DNA of 64,000 bases from Branchiostoma floridae (GCF_000003815.2 NC_049996.1:15105637-15169636); one strand, 5' to 3'. Numbered from the stretch's first letter, positions 45,190 through 57,479 are shown. Numbers and translations: made by a program. The notes: a model not told the origin generated them from the sequence alone.

Positions 45190-45735
45190 CTTGAAGTTGA
45201 AGGTTGTAGACAGGAGCGAAACAGTTGTCATCAAGAGAGTTCTATAGTTTGGCAGTCCTTAGAAAGAAGCTGTTGAAATAGAAGGACGTTGAGACTTGGT
45301 AATTTAACAGCACAATGATGCGTTCGAGCCATGGCTACATACTCAGAACATACAGGAACAAGTATTATTGAATGTTGTACGTTTTGAAATAGCAAACAGC
45401 GAAACAGTTGTCATCAAGAAAGTTCCGATGGTTGGCAGTCCGGGGAAGGAAGCTGTTGCAGTAGAAGGACTTTAAGACTGGTAATTTAACAGCATTAAGA
45501 TACGTTTGAGCCATGGTTACAGAAACAAGTATAATAGAAGCCAGGTAATTGCACAACAGGTTAACGAACACTTCTGTTAACTGCACAAATTCCCCAAATC
45601 CCAAACCGGTGCGGTCCAGCAAGATAACTTCGCATTATTGCACCAGCCAGATAATTGCACGAAATTTGAAGACAAATAGGCCGTGCAATTAAGCGGCTTC
45701 TGTATCATTGAATGTTATAAGTTTTGAAATAGCAA
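45190..45735. repeat. Tandem duplication, one copy with a MITE insertion
   Basis: Units of about 190 bp share 'gcgaaacagttgtcatcaag', 'gaagctgttg', 'gtaatttaacagca', 'gagccatgg' and 'attgaatgtt...gttttgaaatagcaaacagc'. Confidence 0.85.
45532..45702. mobile_element. GAAGCC-ended MITE with empty-site control
   Basis: 171 bp between TA 45530-45531 and TA 45703-45704. The first duplication unit reads 'aagtattattgaatg' where the second, with the insert removed, reads 'aagtatcattgaatg'. Related to 3192-3352. Confidence 0.88.
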
Positions 45736-45764
45736 ACAGCTGGAAAGTTTCAAACAGGCTTTTC

Positions 45765-46030
45765 TCCCTGCTGCTGAAACAAGTCTGATCTTCAGTCCCC
45801 TGAGACACACGCAATGTCAACTTCCATTATCAGCTCCATAAATCTGGGTTTTCGAAAAACATGTCCAGTCTGAAAAAACAGTGTATTAAAGTCGTATTGA
45901 TGTTGAAAACTTTCTCTCTGTTATTCTAGTCTACATAAACCAGGATTTTGCTGATGGAACAGGTTTGATCTTGGTCCCCTGGGACACACGCAATGTCAAC
46001 TTCCATTAACAGCTCCATAAATCAAGCATA
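45765..46030. repeat. Short duplication, spacing about 185 bp
   Basis: 'acacacgcaatgtcaacttccatta.cagctccataaat' occurs near 45806 and 45990, with matching upstream 'tgatctt.gtcccctg'. Confidence 0.8.
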
Positions 46031-46311
46031 GTTGCAGACTAACAGGCACAAGACAAGGCAGCTGTCTGCTTTGACATTTGCCCCAGTTCCAGGCCTACGT
46101 TTCAATTACAACCCTGCCAGCTTTTGAACTGGGTCAAGGCTATTCAAACATGCAAAGCCAAAGTTGGATTAAACTTCTTGGAAGAGCCTCAGACTCTCTA
46201 CATGCTTTCTTTTCTCTCTTTTGTAATAATTTGCGTACACAGATTTTGGCATAAACAACTTTCCAAACTCTGTAAGTCTTAATTAAGATATTCAACAATG
46301 TCTTATGTTCA

Positions 46312-46505
46312 ACGGAGGGTCTGTATAGGGGGTCCCAACAACAATTTACGCTGAATTCAGAAGAACCCCTAAAAGCTAGGCAAGGCAATTATGCTAAATT
46401 TGGTCACCTCGCTACGAATTACGTAGATAAGATGGTTTTCCCTACGAATTACGGGGGAAAAATAGGCTGCCTATGCTTTATGGAAAAGAGCATGCAGACC
46501 CTCTC
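46312..46505. mobile_element. GAGGGTCTG-ended short element
   Basis: From 'ggagggtctgtataggggg' to 'gagcatgcagaccctc', a clear terminal inverted repeat. Inside are two 'ctacgaattacg' phrases as at 19405-19618. Confidence 0.75.
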
Positions 46506-46928
46506 ACAGTTTATGAACGGGGTCTAAGAGCACTATAGTAGAGGAGAAGAGGAACTCCAAAAAAATCCAAACCAACATTTCAACTGAACCTGATAGCAAG
46601 GAGGTTAAAGCTGCTAGGAAATCCATGAGAGCTCAAACATTACATTTTTTTACCCCACATTTGAAATACAAGAATGGACAAAATTTTAGGTCAGTGTATT
46701 TTGCCCGGTTACGCCCCAGATGTATAAAAATCATAACTTTGCAACAAATCTGTCGCCATCAGTTGATGATCCCTAAACTACAATAGCGCCTCCTGTGTAG
46801 AAAGCAATGGTACTGCATGCAGTATTGCCCCACATCCCAGGGTTCACTCAACAATCAAATTTGCTCTCGGGTTTCGGAACATAAACACACCTTCCCCACA
46901 AATGTAGGACAGGCTCCTGAGCCCACTA

Positions 46929-47106
46929 CTGTAAATGCATTTAAGTTCGCGGGGATTTAATTTCGCGGTAGCGGGAAAAAGGACTTTTCGCTGTGGTTTT
47001 AAGTTCGCGGTAGCATCATGCACTGTTACAGTAGTCTCTTACTGCCACAGAAAAATGTTCGTGGTGGTTTTAAGTTCGAAAACCGCAAACATTTCTACAT
47101 TTACAG
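46929..47106 (-). mobile_element. TTCGCGG-family MITE (family A), internally shortened
   Basis: 178-bp reverse copy, ends CTGTAAATGCA and TACATTTACAG between TA pairs. Confidence 0.9.
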
Positions 47107-47239
47107 TAACTGAATTATTGTGCGGTCAGGCACGCGTGTCATGTATCAATTACCAAGACAAGCTTTCTACTTGAAGCAGAAATGTTCCAGGCAAAGGATA
47201 TCATGCAGGACAGGAAAGAAACTGATAAAAACTGATGTG

Positions 47240-47455
47240 GCGCTAGTTCACCTTTATCCGCGGGGTAACCTATATCCATTGTTTTAAAAACAGAGTATTT
47301 AGGGATATGAAGTCGACGAAAGGCACAATTTCTCAATATTTTTTTGCATACTAGTGAAATTTGAAACTACCGTTCGCCTATTTAATATCCCTCAATCCCC
47401 TGCTGTTAAAAACCATGGATATAGGTGACCCCATGGATAAAGGTGAACTAATGTA
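47240..47455. mobile_element. TAACGCTAG-family MITE (family B)
   Basis: From 'cgctagttcacctttatcc' to 'ggataaaggtgaacta', with both inner arms present. Confidence 0.85.
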
Positions 47456-47810
47456 AGGTTTTTATTTTGATGCATGATGGCTATGTGCTAAGGATTGTTC
47501 ACATAGAATTTCCTAAAGGTTTAAAGATAGGTTTAAGAAAGGCACTTATTGACGCAAAATTTTTCATTGAACTCAAGTGAACATGAGATGTTATACCTTC
47601 AAGTTGATGATCATAAAAGCTCAAACTTTTAAACAGATTGAAAGAAAATTAACCTGTTTGGTTAAACATATCATGTAATACTCTTGGGTTCAACAAAGAT
47701 CATAATTGATAACTTAATCATGTATAGCTATAAATAATACCATTCTGCTGACCAAGAATAGCAAATTAGCAAAAGTAAGACCAATTTTGAGAGAAATTAA
47801 TCACTTAAAC

Positions 47811-48095
47811 ATCCGTAACCTTACCGGGGTAGAAATATCACTTTATTGATAAAAATATGACCAAAATTCAAATTCTAAATTCAAAGTGCTGCTAAAGGGC
47901 TCCTGGGCTGAAATTGAGATGCCTCCTTATCTAGATTTGCTTACAACATGTTTGACTATGTGTGTGCCAAATTTGGTGATTTTAGACAAAAGTGCACAAT
48001 AGTAGAAACATCACTTTATTGATATAAATATGACCAATTTTGAGTAACCTTACCGGGGTAGAAATATCACTTTATTGATAAAAATGTGACTCCTA
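47811..48095. repeat. Dispersed short repeat, three copies
   Basis: 'gtagaaa.atcactttattgat' occurs near 47830, 48002 and 48057. Two of the copies are preceded by 'gtaaccttaccggg'. Confidence 0.75.
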
Positions 48096-48259
48096 GAGGA
48101 ATGACACGATCAGCCTCATGACTTTAGTATCAGACCAATCCTGTAATGACAAATTTATAGCCGACATATCCACAGCAATCAATGCAGTAGCTCGGCTTAT
48201 TGAATTAGTTCTGCAGCCCGCTATCATTTCTCGATACAGACCATGGCTACTGTGCCTTT

Positions 48260-48623
48260 CTAACTGGTATACAAGGTTTCAGAATAACCTGTAATATGCT
48301 GAAGGTTATGTAGAAGGACAACCTGAGATTGCGCTTTGTCTTGTGACCTTAGAGTTACACCCAAAATGAAGATTTTTGTTTCAAATAATCCACTTAAACT
48401 TACTTTGTAAGCATTGTGATACCTACAAAGACTGCTTTGTGCCAAATTCCATGAACATATCAATACGAATTTGCCATTTTGGCCAAAATTTGTCTACATT
48501 TACCCCTGATATTGATGTGGAGTGAACCACTTCTTCGACATCTTGTAGCGACTTAAAGACGATACTGAACAAATAATCCAATCTACAGCTACCTGATCCA
48601 GTTTTGACTAGACAAAAGTCCAA
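48260..48623 (-). other. Unassigned minus-strand open frame
   Basis: A 66-codon frame (48423-48623) is followed shortly by a donor-like 'ttacaaa|gtaagt' (48398-48399). I recognise no family, and no acceptor was secured. Low-confidence candidate exon or chance. Confidence 0.15.
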
Positions 48624-49504
48624 GTCTCAAATCCCATCATTAATCATAATCTGAATTGCAGGGCAGTAGTTCAAGATAGATATTACGTTACTACCGAGAG
48701 AATGTCACTATAAACCTGATTGCAGGCAATACGATGTATCTGGCCTTTACTGCAACTTGAAATCTATACATCAGAAAAGAGTCATAGTCCTAGAATATTG
48801 ATTCATACCTTCTGAAATATGAAAAAACTTTCTAAAACTCTGACGACTTTATGATAGCCTCTGTAGTGACCGCTGGCTCAATTCCTTTACTTACTAACCA
48901 CAGTCACTACGGAGGATGGTACTCAGGCTAGACTTGTGATAGAACTAAACAAAAACAAAGTCCCTGAAAGGCTTTGAAAAAGACAAAAGGTATACATGCC
49001 AATCAAAAAATTCTCTGTATACATAAAGAGGAAAAGATTCACACTATAAAAATCATGAGATATCAAAAACAGCAAAGATCAAATAATAAATTAGATTAAT
49101 ACAGGATAGGATAGAAGTGCCCCGAGAATTAGACGACCCAATTTTATAGAAACATCCTTCCAGTATTTAGAAATTGTCATTCAGTATGCATACTAACAGT
49201 ACACGAGATACAGCTAATGAAAAGAAGTTACTTTCTTACAAGGTTTAAATTAATATATCTTATGTCATCATCTGAGTCTGACCACGATATACTGGAAAAT
49301 CTCTGTAAGTTCGTCTACACATGCTTTAAAAAGAGAGAAGAAGCATGTAAACTATAATATGTGTATAACTTTTCGTGTTTTTTTTTCAAACTGACTGCAT
49401 TTAGCCCCAATGGGGCATGAATATGCAATAAACTTCATTGTCATTGTCATTGTCACTAACATATGTGATGGGATAAATAGCTACAACCTAAAACATCCTT
49501 AAAA
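48624..49504. other. Nothing recognised
   Basis: AT-rich intronic or flanking sequence. Confidence 0.4.
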
Positions 49505-49705
49505 CCTAAACATCAAATAAGACATGCCAATGAAGGTTAGACATCAGTGTATAATGATCATCATGGCAGATCTAATGCCAAATGATAGTTATTCTAGTAA
49601 CTGTAGTGTATACGGTTTTGAAAACAGCAAACTTCCAAAATCAAATCTAGTTGCTTGAGTAACTACTGTATTATTTGGCATATCAAATACAATAATTCAT
49701 TATTT
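49505..49705. repeat. Retroelement-end-like fragment with hairpin
   Basis: 'gccaatgaaggttagacatc' matches 56-75 of the window. 'atgccaaatgatagtta..ct.agtaact' and 'agttgcttgagtaactact...atttggcat' pair as an imperfect hairpin. Confidence 0.4.
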
Positions 49706-50034
49706 CCTATAACTTATCGTCCAGACTCTGTCTCTCTCTAAACATTGTATTTTGTATGCATCAGTCATAAATTATAATTTTTACAGCACTCTAAAGTCAA
49801 TTATTTTTAATGTCGTAAAGATGACAATATCATGCATCAGTTCAGATCACATGAAAAATCAAATTTCTCTTCATGTTTTTACATACATGTAAAAGAATGG
49901 AATTTTTTTCAATATATGTATAAACTATCTATTCTCAATCATATCTTTCCAAACTGGATTCCGAAAGCCTTTCTTCTGGAATCTGACCTGGTATTCACAA
50001 TTCCGATGTCATTTCTGGGTCATAAAGTGGGCTG

Positions 50035-50335
50035 ATCATATCAGCGCCACAAATTAACTTTACACAAAGAACCAGAGCGCTCCCTGATTCCCCACGTTTG
50101 ATCAAATATGCCCGGCGGATTACAAATATCCTATCTTCTTTAGCACGCTCTCATTACGTATTCACAGGGCATTGTCCGGGGAAACCGCAAAATCCCCCGC
50201 CATTTGAATAAGAAAGCTGCCGGCACCCCCATTCTCCAACCACGTGGGCTTCTGTGTACCCTACACAATAACTTTCTACCGCACAATGCAGCCTATATAC
50301 AGGCTACGCTTTCTTGCTTTCACACACAAACAAAA
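50035..50335. promoter_or_regulatory. GC-richer non-repetitive island
   Basis: Repeat-free, with CACGTG, a 'tatata' and several CpG in AT-rich surroundings. It could be an enhancer or minor promoter; no exon was recognised. Confidence 0.2.
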
Positions 50336-50839
50336 GAAAAATCACAATACAGCTGAAAGAAGCTTGCCTTTCTCCTATACTGGACAGGCTCTTTCTCCAC
50401 TTTTTAGAAGAAAGATTTAAGAGTTCGATAAACTAAACCGTTAAAAATAACCTGAAAACACGCGGAACAGATCAACTTGGCAGATCCACATAAATTCATA
50501 AAATACTTTCTATAAAACAAAGTACACGGATACAACCAAAACTACACTTGCCGTTACCAATAACAGACTATATCATACGCAATATTCCAGGCAAATATTT
50601 GACTTCACTGTTTGCAGAGCAAATTTGTATAATGTTAGTTGTTACTTTGGGTGCTTGATTTGTATAAAGAAGCAGAGACACTATAGCAAACATACACAAT
50701 ATATCTGAACCATGTATCACAGTTCAGCAAATAGTCAAATACACACGTCTGTATTCTGTTAAAAATACCATCCTGTAAAAGGTTTCCTCTCTGTTTTATG
50801 TACAATCTATTCTACCATACAAAGAAAACAGTTTGCTAG

Positions 50840-51360
50840 TTGAGGAGCAACTTCATCGGAAATTCACAGGCTTTTAAACCACACATGTTAGACCTGCCAG
50901 GGAGACTGCCCTATTCCCCATATGTCGCTCAGAAGTGTGACCTCGGGAATGGAACCACTCACCACAAGGAACTGCGAGCAGGACTCCAGGCAGCTCGCGT
51001 GGCTCACCAAAAGCCCCATCCTTCCCAACACAACTGCTCGTACGTACGTCCGTTTGCTGCCAATGGGGTCGTAAACTCCGCAAACGTTTAACGGTCAAAG
51101 CCGACCACTATTGTTCTCAGGCCAGGCCATCTATACGCACTGGTCAGCTGAGCATTGAACAATGCCCCAGGACACAGGGCGCTTGCCGGTTGTTTTCCTA
51201 ATGCAGTCGCAGGTTAGCAGTCAGCCTGGCGGCCCCAGCTGTATCATTCATTGTCCAATAATGCTAATACCTCTCCTAGAGGACCACTCAGAATCCATGT
51301 TGGCAAATTAACTTCGTCCGCTGTCAATTAACGAGCCAACCGGTCTAGCGAACCATCCAC
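50840..51360. promoter_or_regulatory. GC-richer non-repetitive island with Sox-like motifs
   Basis: Repeat-free. It contains 'attgttc', 'cattgaacaatg', 'cattgtcc' and a minus-strand donor-like 'cttgtg|gtgagtgg' at 50953-50962. No coding frame is convincing. A possible regulatory element or alternative first exon. Confidence 0.2.
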
Positions 51361-51714
51361 GTTAACATACATTACCACAACTACGTTTCTTCATCTGATG
51401 ACACAGTTCTGAAGGAAGTATATCTGTCTCTCTCATGTGTGGAGTGCAGATGTAACAATACATTTGCATGCAAATGCATGTGTGTTTAAACAAGTGGACA
51501 GTATCAGAAATGACAGGTGGTATTGAAATGACCATACATAATTCATTTTTCATCCAATCCTCAGAATTTTGATTAACTCCATGAAGTAGTACATGATGAT
51601 TTCATTAGTTGGACAATGGAACAGTCCAGGTAGGATTAAAATGCCACGTTTTGTTCTAAAACTAAAACAAAAACAAAACCTACATTGACTTCCCTGAAGT
51701 AAACAATGCCCCAT

Positions 51715-52785
51715 GGCTAGTAGTAGGCAATACTCAATGTATTTGCAAAACTATGGGTATATTTACTGTAGATGGTATGGTAGCTCGTAACTAGCTTAAA
51801 CATTTGTCTTTAATAGGATAAGACTGCACAGAATCTTTTTACTCATGAGAACAGCTTTAGGTTTATGGTGTCCGATGTTCTACAAATGTTACATTTGAAC
51901 CTTGCCACATATAAGCAGCTGCATTCTGACCCTTAATACCAGAGAACTTTCGCTGTCCTTCCATCATAAACATTGTATCGATCGCGTGGTGTGTTGTAAT
52001 CAAGCAGAGAGGGTCCGGATCTTCATATATCATGCTACAGCCGTGGTGACAGCTCGGTGCTTTTGTTTTGTTTCACTTGATTTGATTGTATGGATGACAT
52101 CCATGCGCGCATCAATTTTCGGACGTTTTCAAACAAGAAAAAAAGTTTTCAACATACTCATGGATTAGCAAAATTATGGGTACATTTACTGTTGATGGTC
52201 TGACAGCTCGCAACTTGCTGGAACATTTGTCTTTAGGCCACACCAATTTAATTTCTTGGTTCACGGCTTCGCTCGCTCCAATTTTTTGGAAAAAAAAATA
52301 AAAATAAAAATTACAAATCAGCAAATTTTCACCATTAATGAAACCATTCACCAACTTCCTGGTGTAGCAAATTGGCCTTTATATCATAAGCTCCTTAAAA
52401 TCAACAAACAGGTGCTGTTATTGTACAGTAATAGTGGTTTTGTACTTTTTTCAAGCAGAAAACTTTTTATTCTTTATATTTTTGATTAGCCCTTACCTTT
52501 ACCCCAACCATTTTACAATTTTTATTTTTATTTCGCCGGTTCGCTCCATATTTTTTATGAAAAAATCCGTGAACCAAGAAATTAAATTGGTGTGGCCTTA
52601 CGTCCAGAAAAGGATAAGACTACACAGAATCGTTAGTCATGAAAACGGCTATAAGTTTATGGTGTCCAATGCTCTACAAATATCACATATGAACCTTGCT
52701 CAATGCCTTTGTTTTGTTTCACTTGATTTGATTGTATAGATGACATAAATTTTTGGACATTTTCAAAGAAAAAAGTTTTCAACCA
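51715..52785. repeat. Tandem duplication of about 440 bp
   Basis: Unit 1 (from 51745) and unit 2 (from 52168) share 'caaaa.tatgggta.atttactgt', 'gacagctcg', 'gaacatttgtctttа'-like text, 'aggataagact.cacagaatc', 'ggtttatggtgtcc' and 'ttgttttgtttcacttgatt'. Unit 2 is split by a TIR element. Confidence 0.85.
52236..52597. mobile_element. Harbinger-like MITE, 3-bp TTA duplication
   Basis: 362 bp. A perfect TIR of about 31 bp starts GGCCACACCAATTTAATTTC, flanked by TTA (52233-52235, 52598-52600). It is absent from the first duplication unit. The TTA target and G-rich ends fit PIF/Harbinger. Confidence 0.92.
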
Positions 52786-53254
52786 TACTGAAAACTGTAC
52801 AAAGCAGCTGCAAAATGAGCATTTGTATGCCTTAGACTGAAAAAAAACTTTGGAAAACAAATAAGTGATAAAAGTAATGGCATATGATGCCAAAAATATC
52901 ATTTTAAAGGTCAAACAAGATGAAGACAATTGTTTGGTATGTACCATATGTGTTTTGTCTCATTTGTTAAACATTCCTGACAACTAAACAAAAAAAGTCA
53001 CAACCAATGGATAGTAACTTTGACCATCATTCTAACTCAATATCGAAGAAATAAAGTAAACACCCAACCTTTTCATAAGCCAGATGTTATATGAGAGCGT
53101 GAGTGATACCAGATACAAGATACAGATAACATATCCAGCCGGGTTTATTGTATGGTGTATGACTATGAGGGTATGTCCTGGTATCTGTGTGTAGTGCTGT
53201 ACCACACCTGGTTTACACCTGGCACCTCGGGGCATATTCCATCTTCCATCTGTG

Positions 53255-53345
53255 GCCCATCTTTTACCTCCATGAAAAATGGAGTTATTGTTTTTGGTGA
53301 GTGTGTCTGTGTTTTGGCGTCCATGTGTGTGTGAGTGAGTGCGCA
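53255..53345 (+). repeat. R1 repeat, 5' head fragment
   Basis: 'ttacctccatgaaaaatggag' followed by TGTGTCTG-type microsatellite, as at 18233. Confidence 0.6.
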
Positions 53346-53536
53346 CGCACAAGCGCAAGCGCTTCCAAAGTCCTGAAGAATGCTTCAAAAGATTTGATCT
53401 CTCTGTCCTAAGTATATGACATTGTAATATTGATACTATTGCTAAACTACTAATTGAATTTTGCAATGTTTTCATTACAAGTACGTGGTTCTCGAAGCAA
53501 AACTCATTATACTGTTCACATTCCATTGCTACTACC

Positions 53537-53854
53537 CAGGGTTGTAGCCAGCCTGAAATAATTTTCCGTCCCCTCGATTTTGAATCCCAAGGCACGAGAC
53601 GTTGCAATGTTTCTAAGGTGGTTCGGGTGCATGCACCCCCTGAAAATTTTGAAATCTAGACCCTCTGAAGCAATGTTTTCTGCATTTTGAGGTGTACATT
53701 TTAATGGTAGACTATGCTGTTCAATGGCATCTGTTTTGGTGAAAAATTACTCAAGGGAGACAGTTTTATTATATCTTTACATATCGATTTTTATCCATCA
53801 CAGAGGACAGAATAGTCAAAAAAAATTTTCCGTCCCCAGCTGCAAAATTCCCTG
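53537..53854. mobile_element. hAT-like non-autonomous element, 8-bp TSD
   Basis: 318 bp from CAGGGTTGTAGCCAGC to a shortened end ATTCCCTG, with perfect duplication CTACTACC at 53529-53536 and 53855-53862. Internal 'ttttccgtccc' motifs are shared with 60890-61091. Confidence 0.88.
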
Positions 53855-53869
53855 CTACTACCATTGTTT

Positions 53870-54589
53870 AAGCTGCAAACTCACAGATACACAAATATTG
53901 GCTATCTCAAAATCCAAGTGCCGTGAAGTTAACTAAATTTACAGTAATTTCTGCAGATCGACTGTCTGAACCTAACCCATCAGTCCTTACTACGATTGTT
54001 TGACTGGTGACGTGCACTAGTATCCCTGATGTAATTTAATTCTAGATGCGGCACATCCAGGGCCATTATGAATTACCGGAACTATCAACCGACGCAATAC
54101 CATCAATCCGCTGCCAGTTGATTATACTCCCCGGTTTCCGACATCCGGATTTAGCCGTGTATTAGAACGGCAATCTCTTCCTTTATTATGGGGGAGGGGG
54201 GTCGTTGGTTCAATAGTTGTGTCGTACTGCCGGAACAAGGTAAATATTTTCTTTCTTTGATGGCAGTAGAGAGTAGCCCAGAGTTGTATTTGTATATCTC
54301 CATGATAATCTGGCTATTCGTTATCAAAGCTTCATTTCAAACATTGAAAAATAAAATAAAAACATCAATCGAACCCTCATGTTAAGAATTAGGCCTAAAA
54401 GCTTACCAAAATCAACATTCAAATTTTTCAGTTCATTGAAACATTCCATACAGAACAATCCCCATCTTTGAAATCTACAAAGATATACATGATCTGATGA
54501 TTAACAAAAATACTTGACATTATGCTGCTGCCATATAAGATAGAGTAAGACCTGTTCATGTCAAGTTGTGGTAAGTAAAATTAAAACAA
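53870..54589. other. Mostly unassigned; GC-richer island at 54000-54240
   Basis: 54000-54240 is non-repetitive with CpG ('ccgacgcaat', 'catccggattt') and a plus-strand donor-like 'gaacaag|gtaaat'. A 39-codon frame from 54043 is too short to judge. Confidence 0.25.
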
Positions 54590-54785
54590 GATACCAAAAC
54601 CAGAAGTTATGCTGCAGTACCTTAGAAAGCTGCTAGGGGGTCATGTTATCAAACTTGACCTTTGTGTTCCTGACTGCTACACCCCTACCAAATATCATCA
54701 GGATCCATCCAAGGCTTCTTGAGTTATGCTGTTTACAGACACACACACAGACAAACCAAAACAGACCCTTCTTGGTGAAGGTAAA
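54590..54785 (-). repeat. R1 repeat fragment
   Basis: 'ctgcagtaccttag', 'gctgctagggggtca', 'ggatccatccaaggcttcttg' and an ACAC run, collinear with 37730-37900. Confidence 0.8.
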
Positions 54786-54879
54786 AAAACAACAATTAAA
54801 TCCATCTCAACGCAGCAGTATCAAAGGTATGTTGAGTGAATCAGCTATCATCCAAGCCCGATCCACAACAATCCTTTAA

Positions 54880-55345
54880 ATCTCCGTTTTAAATCGCGTG
54901 CCTGGATGGAATACCTTTTGCCCGCCTTCCCCGGCTGCCTGTGTTTGCCCTAACAATTGAAATGTTCCTCCTACGTTCAACCTTGCATGGCCGGACAAAA
55001 GCAGAGGTGTGACCGAGATAATGGCCTGTGAAAGGGGTGAATTACTAGGGCTTATGGGTCCCCACATTTCTGTAGAGTTCATCAGGGCTCAGCGTATAAC
55101 AGTACAAGACGGGCCCCGGCCGCACAGTCCATGACGTGTCTGTCATTTGCAGTGGGCAAACTCTGCCATTCCAGAGAAATTCCGGGCGACTAAACTTTCA
55201 AAACGCTTTTGTAAATTAGCAAGGATTGGTACAGGGGGGGCCTTTGTGCGGACGTGTTTCACACCAGGGCACCAATGGGCTGCCCTGCTTGCGCACCAAC
55301 CGGACAGGACACACACAACAACTCCTGTACAAGTAAACGGGTAGT
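54880..55345. promoter_or_regulatory. GC-richer non-repetitive island
   Basis: Repeat-free sequence with many CpG near 55100-55320. Plus-strand 55147-55344 is open after a 'catttgcag' acceptor-like site, but no homology is recognised. Regulatory element or orphan exon, unresolved. Confidence 0.2.
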
Positions 55346-55399
55346 TTACCAACAAACTGAGCAAGCAATAAACAAAATTATCTGTGGACATCCAATTGA

Positions 55400-55525
55400 A
55401 CTAATTGTCTGCAAAGCTTAAGCCTCAGATCTTTTATTTTTATGTTAGCAAGATTCTGAAATAAAATCTAAGAGGCTGGCAATGTTCAGTTAAAACTTAA
55501 AAGACCAAGTTATGAATGACAAGCT
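55400..55525. repeat. Single diverged unit of the 59.3-kb tandem repeat
   Basis: 'ctgaaataaaatctaagaggctggc' and 'aaaagaccaagttatgaatga' match the repeat units at 59303-59768. Confidence 0.7.
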
Positions 55526-56813
55526 AAAGATACAATCCATCTACACGTGCAACCACTGATCCATCATATAGATATAACCTATCTAAAAAAATCTGTGAAT
55601 GGAGTGACAGCAGAGCAAAGCAAAGCCACTCCACAACCGCTACGTTTCATTTCCGAGCTGCACCAAGGGTCTTTAAAAATTGGGTTAACGATTTTCCGTC
55701 AACCAAACAGAAGAGAGCTCTGCAATTCGATGCCCCTGCAAGCCCACTCAACCCAGCCCTTTTCCCCTAAAACCCTTGGGTAAATACTCCAGTGGAAAAC
55801 AAAACTATCTCCCACCCTATTTCTGGCTTTCAACCACCATCATATGCATGACTCCCTCTACCCCTAGGAACTGCAAGTTGGAGACAGACTTTGTTTTTGA
55901 AGACCTGATAACGATCCAACAAAATATAACTTTCCTTCAAAGCGTCCAAAAAGTAATTCCGAGCTAAATTCGCCAAAGGAAAAGAAAACAAGTGAGTCCC
56001 TTTGTGCGATGCTAAATACAGCATATGTGATATCTTCAGATCTCGTGTCAGATGTCTAAAGAGGGGGGAGGGACACAATGGGTTACCAAGCGATCTATTT
56101 TGGTTTCAAATGAAGCATAGCAATTGCTTCTGATGTCGGTTAATCAAGACTTAACAAAACCAGCCATAGGGGAGGGGTAGATCAGGGGATGGCTGTATAA
56201 TTGATTCGGCAGGGGTTAGAACATTGTTGGGCGATGAGGCAGATAATCACTCTAGAGTACCACTGTGATAATGAAGACATGGCTGTTTTTTAGATATGGA
56301 ATTCCTTTGGAAGTAGGCTACTAACGTTTCCGAAGACACTGATAACGTTACAAGGTTCACACACAATTCCTCAACAGTTTGGCAAACGAAACTGAATGAT
56401 AATGTCTTCAATAGAAAAAAAAAGACTTTAAAAACTTTTAATTGGGAGCCTGTTTTGTAGACAACAGACAAATAAATGGGCCTTTTTATGTACATGTCCC
56501 TGTCATATGTTTTATACACAGTTTTACAGCATCAAGTCAAAACAAGCAACCAGACGTAGAAAGTACAGTCAATCTTCTTGACAGTTCAAGTATTGTCATG
56601 TGTATATATAAAACAATGCCTAAGAATATTTCAAGGCCAACGCAGTTTACAACAATTGACACCCAAAACAAAACAAACCTTCAATAATGACCTCCTTTCT
56701 TGTACTACAAAACAACAAGCAACCCCTTAACAACTATGCAACAACGTACAAGCAACCCATAGTGTGAACGACAGGGTTTTCTGTACAGCAAACATGTATA
56801 CTTACCTTAGCGC
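55526..56813. other. Nothing recognised
   Basis: No repeat family or exon recognised. Confidence 0.35.
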
Positions 56814-57080
56814 GTTCCGTGAATCAACTTGTCACCCCCTGACAAGAAAGGACTCTGCTCGTACGTGTACGCTCCTGACTTTGCTGCCACAAACGGCCAA
56901 CAACAACAACAACGGTCGGTAATCCACAGACAGCGCGACGCACGCGAATGTCACACCAGCGTTCGACCTCGTGGGCGAGATATGACGGTAATATTTTGGA
57001 GCTGGAACTTTTTGGGTAGGGTTTCCAACAGATCACCCGCATCTGATACCAGGCTCTTCCACTCACCGCCACCACCCCCT
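56814..57080 (-). promoter_or_regulatory. Candidate CpG-rich promoter and non-coding first exon
   Basis: CpG-dense against a CpG-poor background, repeat-free. On the minus strand it ends with an excellent donor 'cgcgctaag|gtaagtatac' (GT just below 56814); another donor-like 'gtggcg|gtgagtgg' lies near 57062. The frames close with stops before the donor, as expected for a 5' UTR exon. Its strand and position suit a distal start of the tensin-like gene, 21 kb upstream of the C1 exon, but no transcript links them. Confidence 0.35.
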
Positions 57081-57179
57081 CTGTACAATCTTAGGGGTAA
57101 CACAGTAGCCATGTATAAACAAAGCTTTTCCTCAAAGCTTTGTAAGCCTAATCATATCATCATCAAATTTATTCTATGA

Positions 57180-57479
57180 TTGTATTCTAATAGTTCTATC
57201 AAAAGTCTACTTTACTTGATAACTTTCCACAATTTAATACATTGTAAAATGTAGGTTGCTATCTGATACCATTTTAAGGCCAAGTACTAGTACTTGGTGA
57301 GATTGGGAACAGTCCACTTTTAATGGGGGGAAATTAGTCATGCCAATATAGACCAATATCCTAACAGAGTACTTGAAAATGTTTTGATCCAGTTATGATT
57401 CAGGTGACCCGCCTCGAGAAAAATATCAATACATACATACATATCATATTAAATACTTAACCAAAATAGCACCACAACA
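57180..57479. other. Nothing recognised
   Basis: AT-rich; no repeat or exon recognised. Confidence 0.4.

Noticed and set aside
53032-53607. Longest open frame of the window (191 codons, minus strand)
   Set aside because: It runs through the left edge of a hAT-like element, an R1 microsatellite and unrelated DNA. There is no motif, no splice support, and its composition follows the repeats.
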